Positions 25,401 through 32,951 of a stretch of DNA of 64,000 nt are shown one piece after another. Made by a program: the position numbers and the translations under genes. The stretch's first letter is position 1. The number at the start of each line of letters is the position of its first letter. The stretch lies in the NCBI GenBank assembly GCA_002500665.1, contig DLRY01000028.1, positions 62,001-126,000 on the forward strand. Reading direction: 5' to 3'. The notes under the pieces are model-generated. The model was given only the letters and a program-made list of their open reading frames with translations, searched no databases and was not told where the DNA came from. Origin of the DNA: Opitutia bacterium UBA7876 (lineage in GTDB: Bacteria > Verrucomicrobiota > Verrucomicrobiia > Opitutales > Seribacteraceae).

Positions 25401-26857
25401 GACCAGAGCAAGTTCTGAGCGTAACTGGTGGCTTCCGCCTGATCGGCAAAAAGCTTTCCGTCGGGGGCTATCCAATAGTAGCGGTTCTCGGAACCGGTAA
25501 CCTCGAGGTTCCAGTCCTCCCTTTCAGTAGTGTAATTGGAATTGAGCTCGCGCCAGTAGGCTCCGTTGGAGGCCGTCGGGTCGTGGTTGACGTTGTGGGA
25601 GCCTATGGACTCGTAGAGCTTACCCTTGAAGCGAACGACGTCCCCTTGCTGAAAAATGGTCAGACGTTTCCAGTCGACGGCATGCTCGGCCTGAAGGGTG
25701 GACGCTCCGTCAGCGAGCTTCGAAGCTACCGAGAGGTCCCGCGACCAGTTGTTCTTAACGACCGACTGGTAGATGCCCAATTTTTGGGTGTTGGTCAGGT
25801 CGTCATAGGAGGTGATACTGGGAAAGGTCGTCTGAGGATAAACCTTGGACGTCTCATCGTCGAGGGCCTTCTGCAGGTTGGCCGGAATACCCTTGACCGC
25901 CTCCTGCACGATTGCCTTCTCGGTCTCGCTCAAGTCTTCGTAGGCTACACCAGGATACCTGGACGCCGTTTCCTGATTGAGCTTCTGCTCGAATTGCTCA
26001 GGGAAGTAGAAGTTGGGATCCCAGTGGGTATTGAGCTTTGAACCGGCGTCATAGGTTTTTCCAACCGCCCCGGTCACGACCAGCTCGCCATTTGAGCTCA
26101 CGGCAGCGGCAAGATCGACGGCGGGGTCATAAGCCAAAGAAGAGGAACCCGAGCCTCTCACGAAGGCCTTGTATTGGGAGGTCTCGTAAGACTGGGAATC
26201 AGAGAGGACGTCGGACTGGTTATTGATCAAGTCCCTTACGCGGGCAGCGACTTCATCGGTCTCAAGACCATCCACCTTGGACTGGAAGACGTATTCCCGA
26301 CCGTTGAGGGAGAAGATCATCTCGTCTCCGAATCCTATCCGTCTTTTTCCATCGGCCCAAGCTTGACCGACTTCACTAAAGGAGAAGGTCTTGGTCTGCC
26401 TCTTTCCGAGCATGACGTCCGTGCTGGCGAACTTGGGCTTGAGCTTGGTTCCCCCAAAGAGAGCCTGCTTGCGATGAGTGGCGTTGATGCGGTTGAGGGC
26501 TTCCTCGATCAGCTGGTTGATTTCATGCCCATAGGTCTCCATGGCGGGGCCATTTAGACTGGAGCCCGCGGAGCGGGCGATTTCCTGAGCCCTCTGGTTA
26601 AGCTCGGTCAGTTTGTCCAAGTTGAGTTGCCCGGCGTTGAGAAACTCCTCCGCATAGGAAGCGTTCCTTTGGTATTGGGTCAGTTGACCTTTTTGGGTTT
26701 CAAGCCTGATGACTCGGCCCAGGCGCATCCCGTCGTCCTCCGGAAAACGGAGCTTTTGCCCACTGGAAATCTGCCTGTCCATCTCAAACCTCTTCTGGTC
26801 GAGCTCTCGGATCTTTGCCGAGATTGCATTGGTCGAGCTAAGGTTGGGCAGGCGCAT
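22415..26857 (-). CDS. flgL: Giant hook-filament junction protein FlgL with repeated CBM-like modules
   Basis: FlgL is the second junction ring between hook and filament, usually 300-550 aa; this one is 1480. N-terminal D0/D1 helices (about 1-145, ISSGQKLRFPEDDG) and C-terminal helices (about 1370-1480, IMRLTRISTAYQASLQVGSQ) are canonical, so it is one intact protein. A hook-type loop (IFSLNGREYVFQSK) is at 181-194. The ~1000-residue centre holds at least five repeats of the form W...Y..GD.V...G.LY.A...W at about 396-437, 775-818, 988-1030, 1033-1079 and 1116-1187. They resemble CBM5/12 chitin-binding modules. The segment at 1221-1244 is a second repeat type shared with FlgK. The frame is open throughout. 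It follows flgK by 6 bp. Confidence 0.9.
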   Translation of the reverse strand: MRLPNLSSTNAISAKIRELDQKRFEMDRQISSGQKLRFPEDDGMRLGRVIRLETQKGQLTQYQRNASYAEEFLNAGQLNLDKLTELNQRAQEIARSAGSSLNGPAMETYGHEINQLIEEALNRINATHRKQALFGGTKLKPKFASTDVMLGKRQTKTFSFSEVGQAWADGKRRIGFGDEMIFSLNGREYVFQSKVDGLETDEVAARVRDLINNQSDVLSDSQSYETSQYKAFVRGSGSSSLAYDPAVDLAAAVSSNGELVVTGAVGKTYDAGSKLNTHWDPNFYFPEQFEQKLNQETASRYPGVAYEDLSETEKAIVQEAVKGIPANLQKALDDETSKVYPQTTFPSITSYDDLTNTQKLGIYQSVVKNNWSRDLSVASKLADGASTLQAEHAVDWKRLTIFQQGDVVRFKGKLYESIGSHNVNHDPTASNGAYWRELNSNYTTEREDWNLEVTGSENRYYWIAPDGKLFADQAEATSYAQNLLWSAKKAEYTFLDNPNTAANEGIAQLNLDVANNVKQVAIPVNEFAVSGSENQGVVFFDAETMDYRLAASSKDGSVIQGPYVKANQQLFKPGDNGIKAKDVVLHEGRYFLVENPAGVDTQNMSKIVERFPPSGVVVNYNGQVQKTVGIGAQLSAGQHILDTTTNQYYVANQKVNYTETQLQAAITNANSVATALGNQSQSIPNPFVASAFSAYGASPYSAGEVISPDGLMTKVATNQMRGTFDPKKAYNSQSVPTGIDPQTGTTPLLPHVVFGGVSAGKGTYFKFARDHHGEWKEGQVVSAGFQTAYRDGKLWQANSTLTSAQNTEVNFSANWSLLSNNPTVQDLLPSNSVTDVSAAVEAEAIAIPPPGGTGSSVYFQDTVFGSQPIAGLDKVANGPQPVTASRGQYVFDTASGEYFLAKSDVSIDLSSATISSGNLSSSGLNLAALTERSDGNVYLLGDDLPTEGKELSYFADRALVAKVGDFVYDPSTKNYFVATQDVSKPATWIEGRPFNAGDMAVSSNRLYAANKNLDGTQNTLADFTLNWDLASTWVSGVAVKSGDSVYKDGELYVAQQALTATDNTQANLTNGTFWTRTNGVPDHSLPTLDTDVSPYFKRIGSQPGNGPHASGQGEDWLSSRTYDYGQIVHYQGSYYRCLANAFNNKITPSSSGATTTTDFLITPADEKIPSTNALFPNAMVDNDKWIKIEEPLDHVMKFSVANSDRPVVTIKSAGATGTDATAEAVVDAYGQVVGLKVINPGRYFFGTSLGGSLPPDFQLAKVILPNGQEMEAEILWDQNPKDPGPYTVTGFNLAQSTALTGATAYAQIGDTFSFATGSKTFLDHRDENGKVVGITYTGSKKDSEHYVGNETKISGFLSARNDGTKELGDAVKTIVGLRDSLANATPSHYSQEVEDAEKKLISQEENLINKMGELSSRMVRMNTVRAHDEDYFMQLDQRISKDIDIDLSEAIMRLTRISTAYQASLQVGSQLLNTSLLNYL
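23297..25672 (-). repeat. CBM5/12-like module repeats within flgL
   Basis: The insertion contains modules starting at genomic 25672, 24535, 23896, 23761 and 23512 (minus strand). Three of them share the tail pattern N-T-x-A/V-N/D-F...NW.L, and the one at 23512 has the clearest CBM shape (WLSSRTYDYGQIVHYQGSYY). Weaker copies of a related strand motif occur at residues 636-655, 887-906 and 963-982 (GQYVFDTASGEYFLAKSDVS type). Similarity is at protein level; I see no long identical DNA repeats, so the duplications are old. Confidence 0.7.
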
Positions 26858-26863
26858 CGGTAA

Positions 26864-29800
26864 TTACTTAATGAGGCCCATAACGACCAACTCGAGCATC
26901 TTGTCGAGGGTATTGAGGACGCGCGAGGATGCCTGGAAGGACCTCTGGAATTGCATCAGGTCGGCAACTTCCTCGTCGATCGAAACCGAACTGACTGCCC
27001 TTCTCTGGTCCAGGAGAAGGGTCTCGATGGTTTCCTGGTGCCCGATGTTTTCGTTTACGTCGGAAAGGGTGTTGCCCAAATCCGCGTTCATATTCGAAAT
27101 CATGCTGGTAAACTCCCCGTTACCAAGCTCGGCCACCGAGAGTGCGATCTCATTGGAAGCTTCGTCGAAGTCATTGCTCGCCTTGAGTCCCTCTGCGGTA
27201 AGATCATCGTGAATCACGAGCGAACTAGCCAGGTTCCAGCTATTGTCGAGCACCGCATCGAAGGAGAAGTTGTCACCGAAAAGAAAAGCCTTTGATCCCT
27301 CGTTGATCCTGAAGGGAAGAGTATCGTATCCCAATAATGTCGAGCGGCCCTCATTGTCGCCGGTACCTGGCATCCCGTCGTCTCCCGGGTAAGAGGGATC
27401 CGCCTCAGTGGTGACGTTCTTCATCCTGCGGGCGCTGGCGTAAAACTGGAAGATCGAGTCCTTGTTGAGGGCAATCTTCAAGTCGTCGTCGTAGGGATCG
27501 CCGGAATCGTCCGCAAAACCATCGTTGCCCCGGATGTAGTAGTCCTGGAGCTTGAAGTCGCTAAGCCCAAGCTTAGTCGGGTCGGGGTGATTGACCGGCA
27601 GGTCGTCCGGCACGACCGGGGAAATGCTGCTCAAGGTAAAGGTATCGGACTCGCCAAACGGCAGGATCATGTTGGTCTCGTCCTTAAAAAGCCTCAGTTC
27701 CCCGTTGCCTTCAGCACCATAGAGACCTAGATCTTCCATGTAGGTATTGCTGCCGAGGGTTGGTCGGGTCAGGTTGGCCTTGAAGCCAAAAAGATATTCG
27801 CTGGGTGCGTCGTCCGGGTTGTAAATCGTGTTAACCTGCTCAACGAAGGTTGAAACGAAGCCGTTCAAGGAAGTGCGGAACTTCTCGATATCCACCAAAC
27901 GAGATTTCTGGTAGCCGTGAATAGAGCCCGACTCGAGCTTAACCTCGGGTCCGGTGGTACCATCCTGGTTCTTGACGAAGAGCGCATCCGTGGAGGGAAA
28001 ACCCGAGCCCTTGTTGAGAATGTTCATGCTCTTGATTTCTCCGTCCTGCACGATGGCCTCGGCCACGCCCACATTGACCTCGACCAAACCGCCACCAGCC
28101 ACGTTCCAACCGATCGGGGCGGACCTGCGATGAATGGAAGGGGCGGGCAAGCCCGAGTTCGGATCGGACTTGAAAATATGGAAATTCTTAACCCATTGGT
28201 CATCATTGGGGTTGAAGGAGGCAACGTACTCCTTGCTGCCTGCAATCGTGGCGGGTTGGGCCTTGACCAGGAAATGAGTCTGGGTGGCTTGGTGGTAATA
28301 GACCTTGCCGTCTTCGAGGGGAAGCTCGGTCTGGGTGGTGGTAACGGCTTGCCCTGTGGCTTGGTCTAGGGTGGTAACGGTCTTCTCTTGGGGCAGGGTT
28401 TCGACCGTCGGCACGGTGTCGTCGGCGTAGGCTCCTAATCGCTCGAAGTCGGAATTAGAGTTGCCCGGATTGGAGCTAGAATTTGCGGGGACGTCCGTCA
28501 GGGCCATAAAGAAAGCACCTTCCACGTTGCTGGTTGAACCAGCTCCGACATAATGAAAGATATCGCCGGCCTTAAGATCTTGCCCATTGGGCCAAGTCAA
28601 AGCCGCGGCTTGAGACTTGAGCGGCAGGTTGCCCCCGATGGAGATGACCCCACGATTCGGATCGGAAGGGGTGGTTAGGTTTGAAAGATCAACCCCCTTG
28701 GCTAGATCCCTCAAGGCCTGGTAGAAATTTCCGTTGTACTTGAAAACTTCCCCGTAGCCATAACCACGGGAGGTGAGGACTGTATTGTTCTCGGCATTCT
28801 GCACCCCGAGTTCCTCATTGATCGGGCCCAAGTTAGCCGTCGCTTGGTAAAGCTTGCCCTCGTAGTAGATCTGGTCGCCCTTGGCAACGTATTCCACATC
28901 GGAATGACTCCTCTTGGTCTCGGTGAAAATACCATTGGGAAGAGGTTCCTTGATGACCATGAATTTGGTCTCGTCGGCCAGCAAGTCGTCCTTAATGGTG
29001 TTGCTTAGAGCCTGGTAATAGTTGGCTCCTTGGTAAAAGACTTCCCCGGCTTTCCTAGCCTCGGTCGACTTGAGAGGGTCGGCGACGGCCCCTCCGGCAG
29101 CGGGAGCGGCGGCGAAGTTGTTGGCTGGTTCGACTTGAGTGTCTACGGGTTGACCGGCTTGAAGGGTTGGGTCCGGTTGACCGGCTGCGGCGGCAGCCTG
29201 CTGCTGGGCATTGGTATTGGTTGCAGCGGTCACGGGATCAATGATCTTGGGTGGCAAAAGGGTAAAGAGAAGAGGACCGTCCGAGTCCTTGTACCTCGAC
29301 CCGCCGTCGAGAACCTCAAAGCGACCAAGCTTGCCGTCCGAGCCAACCTTGGCCCTTACCTTGGCCGTTTTGCCGGAGGCATCCCTGGGAGCGGCAAGGC
29401 TGAACTCCTGTCCCCAGTCGTTGCTGAAACCAAGAACCCCGTCCTTGTTTAGAATCTCAAGTTGCGTAGGAGGAGATCCGGCCTGGCTATCTACGAACAG
29501 ATTTAGGAAACCGGTCGGGTTATTCTGCTCATCGACCTCGGCCTTGGTGGTAAAATTGACGTAACCGGCCAATTGCTCCAAAAGAGCCTGTCTTTCGTCT
29601 CGGTAGGAGACAGCCTTACCTTGGTCGAGAAGCTCGAACCTGCGCACCTGGATGTTGGTCTCGTGAATCTGGGCCAAAATGCGGTTTGCGTCCTCAACCG
29701 ACCTTTCGATGGTTTCGGTCAGGTCGGACTCGATCGACTCAAGACTTTTGCCGGCCTCGTTAAACCTCTTGACCAAGGTCTGGATCTTGTGGAAGAGCTC

Positions 29801-30256
29801 CTGCTTGATGGCCGGTTCGTAGGGGGAAGCGGATAGCTCCTCGAAAGTGTTGAAGAAATCGTTGAGGGCTCGCGTCAGGCTGCCGGGAGCAAGATCGCTT
29901 TCATGCAAGTCGTCGAGCCCTACGTTCACGCCCTGCCGAGTGATTTCCTCCCCTAGCGCAACTTGTAAAAGCTCGAGAACTTCCTTCTGGGCGGCGAGAG
30001 ACTTGCCGTTTCCGACCTCGTTTACGACCCGGCGATCCAGCAACTCGCTTCGTGCGTGTTCCACTCCGGCTACCTCGAGAGAGGAGGAAAGTAAGCCGCC
30101 AAAAGCCTTGTGCATGACGCCCTCACGGGCAAGCACGCGTTGGCGGGCGTACTTCTCGTCATTGACGTGAGCTAGGTTTTGACCAGCCACTTCAGCAGTC
30201 CTCGCATGGTAGCGGAGGGCTTCGCTGTTCTTGGAAATTTCTCCTAAAAGTGACAC
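26864..30256 (-). CDS. flgK: Giant hook-associated protein FlgK with CBM-like modules
   Basis: First hook-filament junction protein, usually 450-650 aa; here 1130 aa. The N-terminal half is canonical (YHARTAEVAGQNLAHVNDEK, helical D1 through about 250). The C terminus is too (VSIDEEVADLMQFQRSFQAS then SRVLNTLDKMLELVVM). Between about 297 and 770 is an insertion. It has two Gly-rich repeats also seen in FlgL (297-322 and 731-752), a low-complexity Ala/Gln/Pro stretch (340-395), and four to five Y..G..Y.A modules (about 402-420, 455-475, 501-516, 561-588, 646-666). GTG start, preceded by flgN 21 bp upstream. Confidence 0.93.
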   Translation of the reverse strand: MSLLGEISKNSEALRYHARTAEVAGQNLAHVNDEKYARQRVLAREGVMHKAFGGLLSSSLEVAGVEHARSELLDRRVVNEVGNGKSLAAQKEVLELLQVALGEEITRQGVNVGLDDLHESDLAPGSLTRALNDFFNTFEELSASPYEPAIKQELFHKIQTLVKRFNEAGKSLESIESDLTETIERSVEDANRILAQIHETNIQVRRFELLDQGKAVSYRDERQALLEQLAGYVNFTTKAEVDEQNNPTGFLNLFVDSQAGSPPTQLEILNKDGVLGFSNDWGQEFSLAAPRDASGKTAKVRAKVGSDGKLGRFEVLDGGSRYKDSDGPLLFTLLPPKIIDPVTAATNTNAQQQAAAAAGQPDPTLQAGQPVDTQVEPANNFAAAPAAGGAVADPLKSTEARKAGEVFYQGANYYQALSNTIKDDLLADETKFMVIKEPLPNGIFTETKRSHSDVEYVAKGDQIYYEGKLYQATANLGPINEELGVQNAENNTVLTSRGYGYGEVFKYNGNFYQALRDLAKGVDLSNLTTPSDPNRGVISIGGNLPLKSQAAALTWPNGQDLKAGDIFHYVGAGSTSNVEGAFFMALTDVPANSSSNPGNSNSDFERLGAYADDTVPTVETLPQEKTVTTLDQATGQAVTTTQTELPLEDGKVYYHQATQTHFLVKAQPATIAGSKEYVASFNPNDDQWVKNFHIFKSDPNSGLPAPSIHRRSAPIGWNVAGGGLVEVNVGVAEAIVQDGEIKSMNILNKGSGFPSTDALFVKNQDGTTGPEVKLESGSIHGYQKSRLVDIEKFRTSLNGFVSTFVEQVNTIYNPDDAPSEYLFGFKANLTRPTLGSNTYMEDLGLYGAEGNGELRLFKDETNMILPFGESDTFTLSSISPVVPDDLPVNHPDPTKLGLSDFKLQDYYIRGNDGFADDSGDPYDDDLKIALNKDSIFQFYASARRMKNVTTEADPSYPGDDGMPGTGDNEGRSTLLGYDTLPFRINEGSKAFLFGDNFSFDAVLDNSWNLASSLVIHDDLTAEGLKASNDFDEASNEIALSVAELGNGEFTSMISNMNADLGNTLSDVNENIGHQETIETLLLDQRRAVSSVSIDEEVADLMQFQRSFQASSRVLNTLDKMLELVVMGLIK
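28487..29056 (-). repeat. Tandem CBM-like modules within flgK
   Basis: Residues 401-590 of FlgK hold four copies of a short beta motif: AGEVFYQGANYYQAL, KGDQIYYEGKLYQAT, YGEVFKYNGNFYQAL and AGDIFHYVGAG...FFMAL. Each has the glycine turn followed by aromatic residues found in CBM5/12 modules. The two copies YYQAL and FYQAL are nearly identical in core and about 95 residues apart. The same motif populates the insertion in FlgL next door. Confidence 0.65.
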
Positions 30257-30277
30257 GTTTCTTGGATAAAGGGCTAG

Positions 30278-30808
30278 CTAGGCGGATTCGTTGAGGGTTG
30301 AGCGATCCTCCGTCGAAAGATTGGAAAGGTCGCCGCTCTTGTCGTAGGTCTTGGAATGGGCTGCTGGATCAGTGACTCCAAGGATTTGGTCGGTCACCTC
30401 GGTCAAGCGGGAGAGCAATCGTTGGTTTTGCTCGATCTTCCTCCTGATACGAGAGATGAGGCCATTGATTTCCTCGATGATGCTCTCGAACATGGGACGA
30501 GTGACGTCCGGAAAATGATGAACCAGTTCACTGAGCGAGGACTCGTTGGGCTCTCCATAGGAAGAAGCTAGGGTGGAAACGAAGCCCTGACGACGGCGCT
30601 GGAGGATTTGGCTGGCCTCCATCTGCGTTTGCACGGACTGATTTATCTCGAGCAGGCTTTCGGGGCGACGGTTGACGATGCTTTGCTGTTGCGCGTTGAG
30701 CAAACCCATCAAGCCCCCGTATTCCTGGAGCTCGTCCCTAAGCAGTCCGAGCAGGTCCTCCCAATTGAAAGAGGAGCCAACATTCGGAACTTGGGCGGCT
30801 TGAACCAT
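30278..30808 (-). CDS. flgN: FlgN-type chaperone for FlgK and FlgL
   Basis: 176 aa, mostly helical, with the FlgN family pattern (WEDLLGLLRDELQEYGGLMG then LLNAQQQSIV) and a C-terminal helix (SRIRRKIEQNQRLLSRLTEV). FlgN keeps unassembled FlgK/FlgL soluble and targets them to the export gate. Its place directly before flgK fits. It must serve clients two to four times the usual size. The disordered, Ser/Asp-rich tail is the likely flexible part. Confidence 0.82.
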   Translation of the reverse strand: MVQAAQVPNVGSSFNWEDLLGLLRDELQEYGGLMGLLNAQQQSIVNRRPESLLEINQSVQTQMEASQILQRRRQGFVSTLASSYGEPNESSLSELVHHFPDVTRPMFESIIEEINGLISRIRRKIEQNQRLLSRLTEVTDQILGVTDPAAHSKTYDKSGDLSNLSTEDRSTLNESA

Positions 30809-30810
30809 GA

Positions 30811-31176
30811 TTACTTCCCTGGATCAGCCTTGAAGGACGGCTTCTGATCAACGTCCGCAGGCTTCGCGTTGGGATGATTAAGTTGCTGTTGGAGGATGGT
30901 CGAGACACCAAAGCCTCCCCCGCTGGCAATGCTTTCGGAAATCGCATCAGTGAAGAAATGACGGTAGAGACGGTGAGCATTACCGTCCTCGTTGAAGACA
31001 CCCTTGAACATCGGCTTGAGAGCCTCCTTGAGGAACTGCTTGACCAAGACGGACTCAAACTGCTGGCTCACCGCTGCGGTCTTTTGCTGCTCGCTGACGT
31101 GCTTGGAATGAGCCATCTCCATGAGCATGGAAGAGTCCATGCCCACGTATTGCTTTCCTATGCCATTAGTTTCCAT
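30811..31176 (-). CDS. flgJ: Rod-binding protein FlgJ (rod-cap domain only)
   Basis: 121 aa, matching only the N-terminal rod-cap domain of FlgJ (QQFESVLVKQFLKEALKPMF, HFFTDAISESIASGGGFGVS). The muramidase domain of enterobacterial FlgJ is absent, as in many other phyla, so peptidoglycan must be opened by a separate enzyme. It is located between flgI and flgN. Confidence 0.88.
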   Translation of the reverse strand: METNGIGKQYVGMDSSMLMEMAHSKHVSEQQKTAAVSQQFESVLVKQFLKEALKPMFKGVFNEDGNAHRLYRHFFTDAISESIASGGGFGVSTILQQQLNHPNAKPADVDQKPSFKADPGK

Positions 31177-31184
31177 TGTCTCGG

Positions 31185-32300
31185 TCAGTTGATGATGAGC
31201 TCAGCCTGAAGGGCGCCCGCGTTTTTGATGGACTGAAGGATGGAGGTCATTTCCCTGGTGGTCAGACCTAGCTTGTTCAGAGCCGAGGCCAATTCGTTGA
31301 CGGTAGAGGCGCCTGGAGGGTCGAGCTCGTCAAGGGGTTCGAAGCGACCGACTTCCTCGATCAGGTCGGCATTTTCCCCCTGCATCACGGTAGTGGCTCC
31401 CTGGGAGAAAGGAAGAGGCTGACTGACACCGGTAGTGGGGTTGAGGAAAATGGTGATGTTGCTGCTGCTCACGGCAACCGGGGAAATCCTCACGTTCTGT
31501 GTTGCCACGATGGTTCCCGTCCTTTCGTTGATAATGACCCGGGCGGGAACGTCTGGCTTGACGTCGATTCCGCCTATTGCTGCGAGAAAGTTGGTGGTTT
31601 GCCCTTGGAAATTAGTGGGAACTCGGATGTTAACCAGACCACTGTCCTTGGCTAGTGAGGTACCGGGATAGTACTTGTTGATGGAATCCGCAATCTTGAC
31701 CGCGGTGAGGGAATCGGGTGAACGAAGGATAAGCTCTAGCTCACCGCCGTTTACAACCTTGCTCTCGATCTCCCTCTCAATGGTCGCGCCATTACTCACC
31801 ATGCCGACCGTAGGGTGGTTAACCTGGACGTTGGCCCCTCCGGCGTTGCCCGCGGAAAGACCGCCCACGCTAACCGGGCCTTGAGCGACAGAGTAAACCT
31901 TCCCGTCGGCCCCGTAAAGCGGGGTTTGCAAAAGAACGCCCCCTTGCAGGGAATCTGCGTTGCCGATCGATGAAACGGTTACGTCCATCTTGGCTCCCTC
32001 CTTGGCGAAAGGACCGATGTCGGCCGTAACGATGACGGCGGCGATGTTGCGGGACTTGTCCGCCTTGTCCGCCCGGATTCCCAAGCTTTCGAGGGCATTG
32101 AGGATGCCAAGCTCGGTGTACTCGATCCGTGAATCGCCCTGCCCCGCCAAGCCGGTCACGATCCCATAGCCGTAGAGCTGGTTGCTCCTGCTTCCGCGGA
32201 CGTCGGTCAGGTCCTTGATGCGGGCCCCGAAAACGGAAGATGCTCCCAGTAGAAAAAGGGAGCAGAAAATCGCGAGTTCTGAAAATCTGGGTTTATGCAT
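31185..32300 (-). CDS. flgI: Flagellar P-ring protein FlgI
   Basis: Builds the periplasmic P ring around the rod. 371 aa with an N-terminal signal peptide (about 1-25, ending SSVFG-A). Typical FlgI sequence follows: RIKDLTDVRGSRSNQLYGYG, TVSSIGNADSLQGGVLLQTP, IGGIDVKPDVPARVIINERT, GTIVATQNVRISPVAV, and an ANEL-type end (VNELASALNKLGLTTREMTS). It follows flgH by 8 bp. P and L rings together imply a diderm envelope. Confidence 0.97.
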   Translation of the reverse strand: MHKPRFSELAIFCSLFLLGASSVFGARIKDLTDVRGSRSNQLYGYGIVTGLAGQGDSRIEYTELGILNALESLGIRADKADKSRNIAAVIVTADIGPFAKEGAKMDVTVSSIGNADSLQGGVLLQTPLYGADGKVYSVAQGPVSVGGLSAGNAGGANVQVNHPTVGMVSNGATIEREIESKVVNGGELELILRSPDSLTAVKIADSINKYYPGTSLAKDSGLVNIRVPTNFQGQTTNFLAAIGGIDVKPDVPARVIINERTGTIVATQNVRISPVAVSSSNITIFLNPTTGVSQPLPFSQGATTVMQGENADLIEEVGRFEPLDELDPPGASTVNELASALNKLGLTTREMTSILQSIKNAGALQAELIIN

Positions 32301-32308
32301 AATCTTGG

Positions 32309-32950
32309 TTAAAAAGGATTGATGATGGTCGCGAGTCTCTGGTACCAGCTTTCCTTTTGGGCGTCGTTAAGGCTTCCCTTGGAGACGAATTCGATCTGGG
32401 CGTCGGCAATGTACTGGGAGGAAACGATGTTGCGGTACCTGAGACCATCCTTAAACCCGAAGCCGATATCCTCCTTCCGAACCATTCCCTTGAGAACCGC
32501 ATAATAGCTCTCGCCTGAAAAGGTAACCATTCTGGCTCCCTCCAGCACCAGAACACCGTTCGGAAGAACGTCTATCACCACCACACTGACCCGACCCTTC
32601 AGGTTCTGGGTATTTGCGATCGACCCACCTCCCTTGTTGCTGCTCTTGGTCTCGATCTCGGTTCCGGGAAGTCCGCCGTTGTGCTTACCCATGTTGCTGT
32701 TCGCAAAAAGGAACTGCTTGACCGCATTTTCCACCTGAGACTGCCGACTGCGTACGGAATTCTGAGAAGCGGCAAGGGAGGAACTCTCGGAAACGTCGAT
32801 GGTAATGAGGTCACCCACCGCATAAGCCCTTTTGCCTACGAAAAGTCCCTTCTGGGAATTGGTGCTCTTCATCCACAGGGATACCGCCTGAAGGGCGGGG
32901 GCGGACGAAAAAGCCAGGAACAACAAGGAAAGCAAGATTGATTTAGACAT
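32309..32950 (-). CDS. flgH: Flagellar L-ring protein FlgH, without lipobox
   Basis: Outer-membrane L ring. 213 aa, family motifs present: AYAVGDLITIDVSESSSLAA, a disordered middle, LKGRVSVVVIDVLPNGVLVL-type core and the end of the fold (NIVSSQYIADAQIEFVSKGS). FlgH is normally a lipoprotein. Here the signal peptide (1-22, ending PALQA) contains no cysteine at or near the cleavage site, so it is probably exported by signal peptidase I and unlipidated. It lies between flgA and flgI. Confidence 0.93.
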   Translation of the reverse strand: MSKSILLSLLFLAFSSAPALQAVSLWMKSTNSQKGLFVGKRAYAVGDLITIDVSESSSLAASQNSVRSRQSQVENAVKQFLFANSNMGKHNGGLPGTEIETKSSNKGGGSIANTQNLKGRVSVVVIDVLPNGVLVLEGARMVTFSGESYYAVLKGMVRKEDIGFGFKDGLRYRNIVSSQYIADAQIEFVSKGSLNDAQKESWYQRLATIINPF

Positions 32951-32951
32951 G

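Noticed and set aside
25100..26041. 313-codon plus-strand open frame
   Set aside because: Antisense to the flgL coding region, which has clear homology at both ends.
22415..26857. FlgL as a fusion or assembly artefact
   Set aside because: One continuous frame with consistent codon use; FlgK has the same kind of insertion, and both ends are canonical FlgL.
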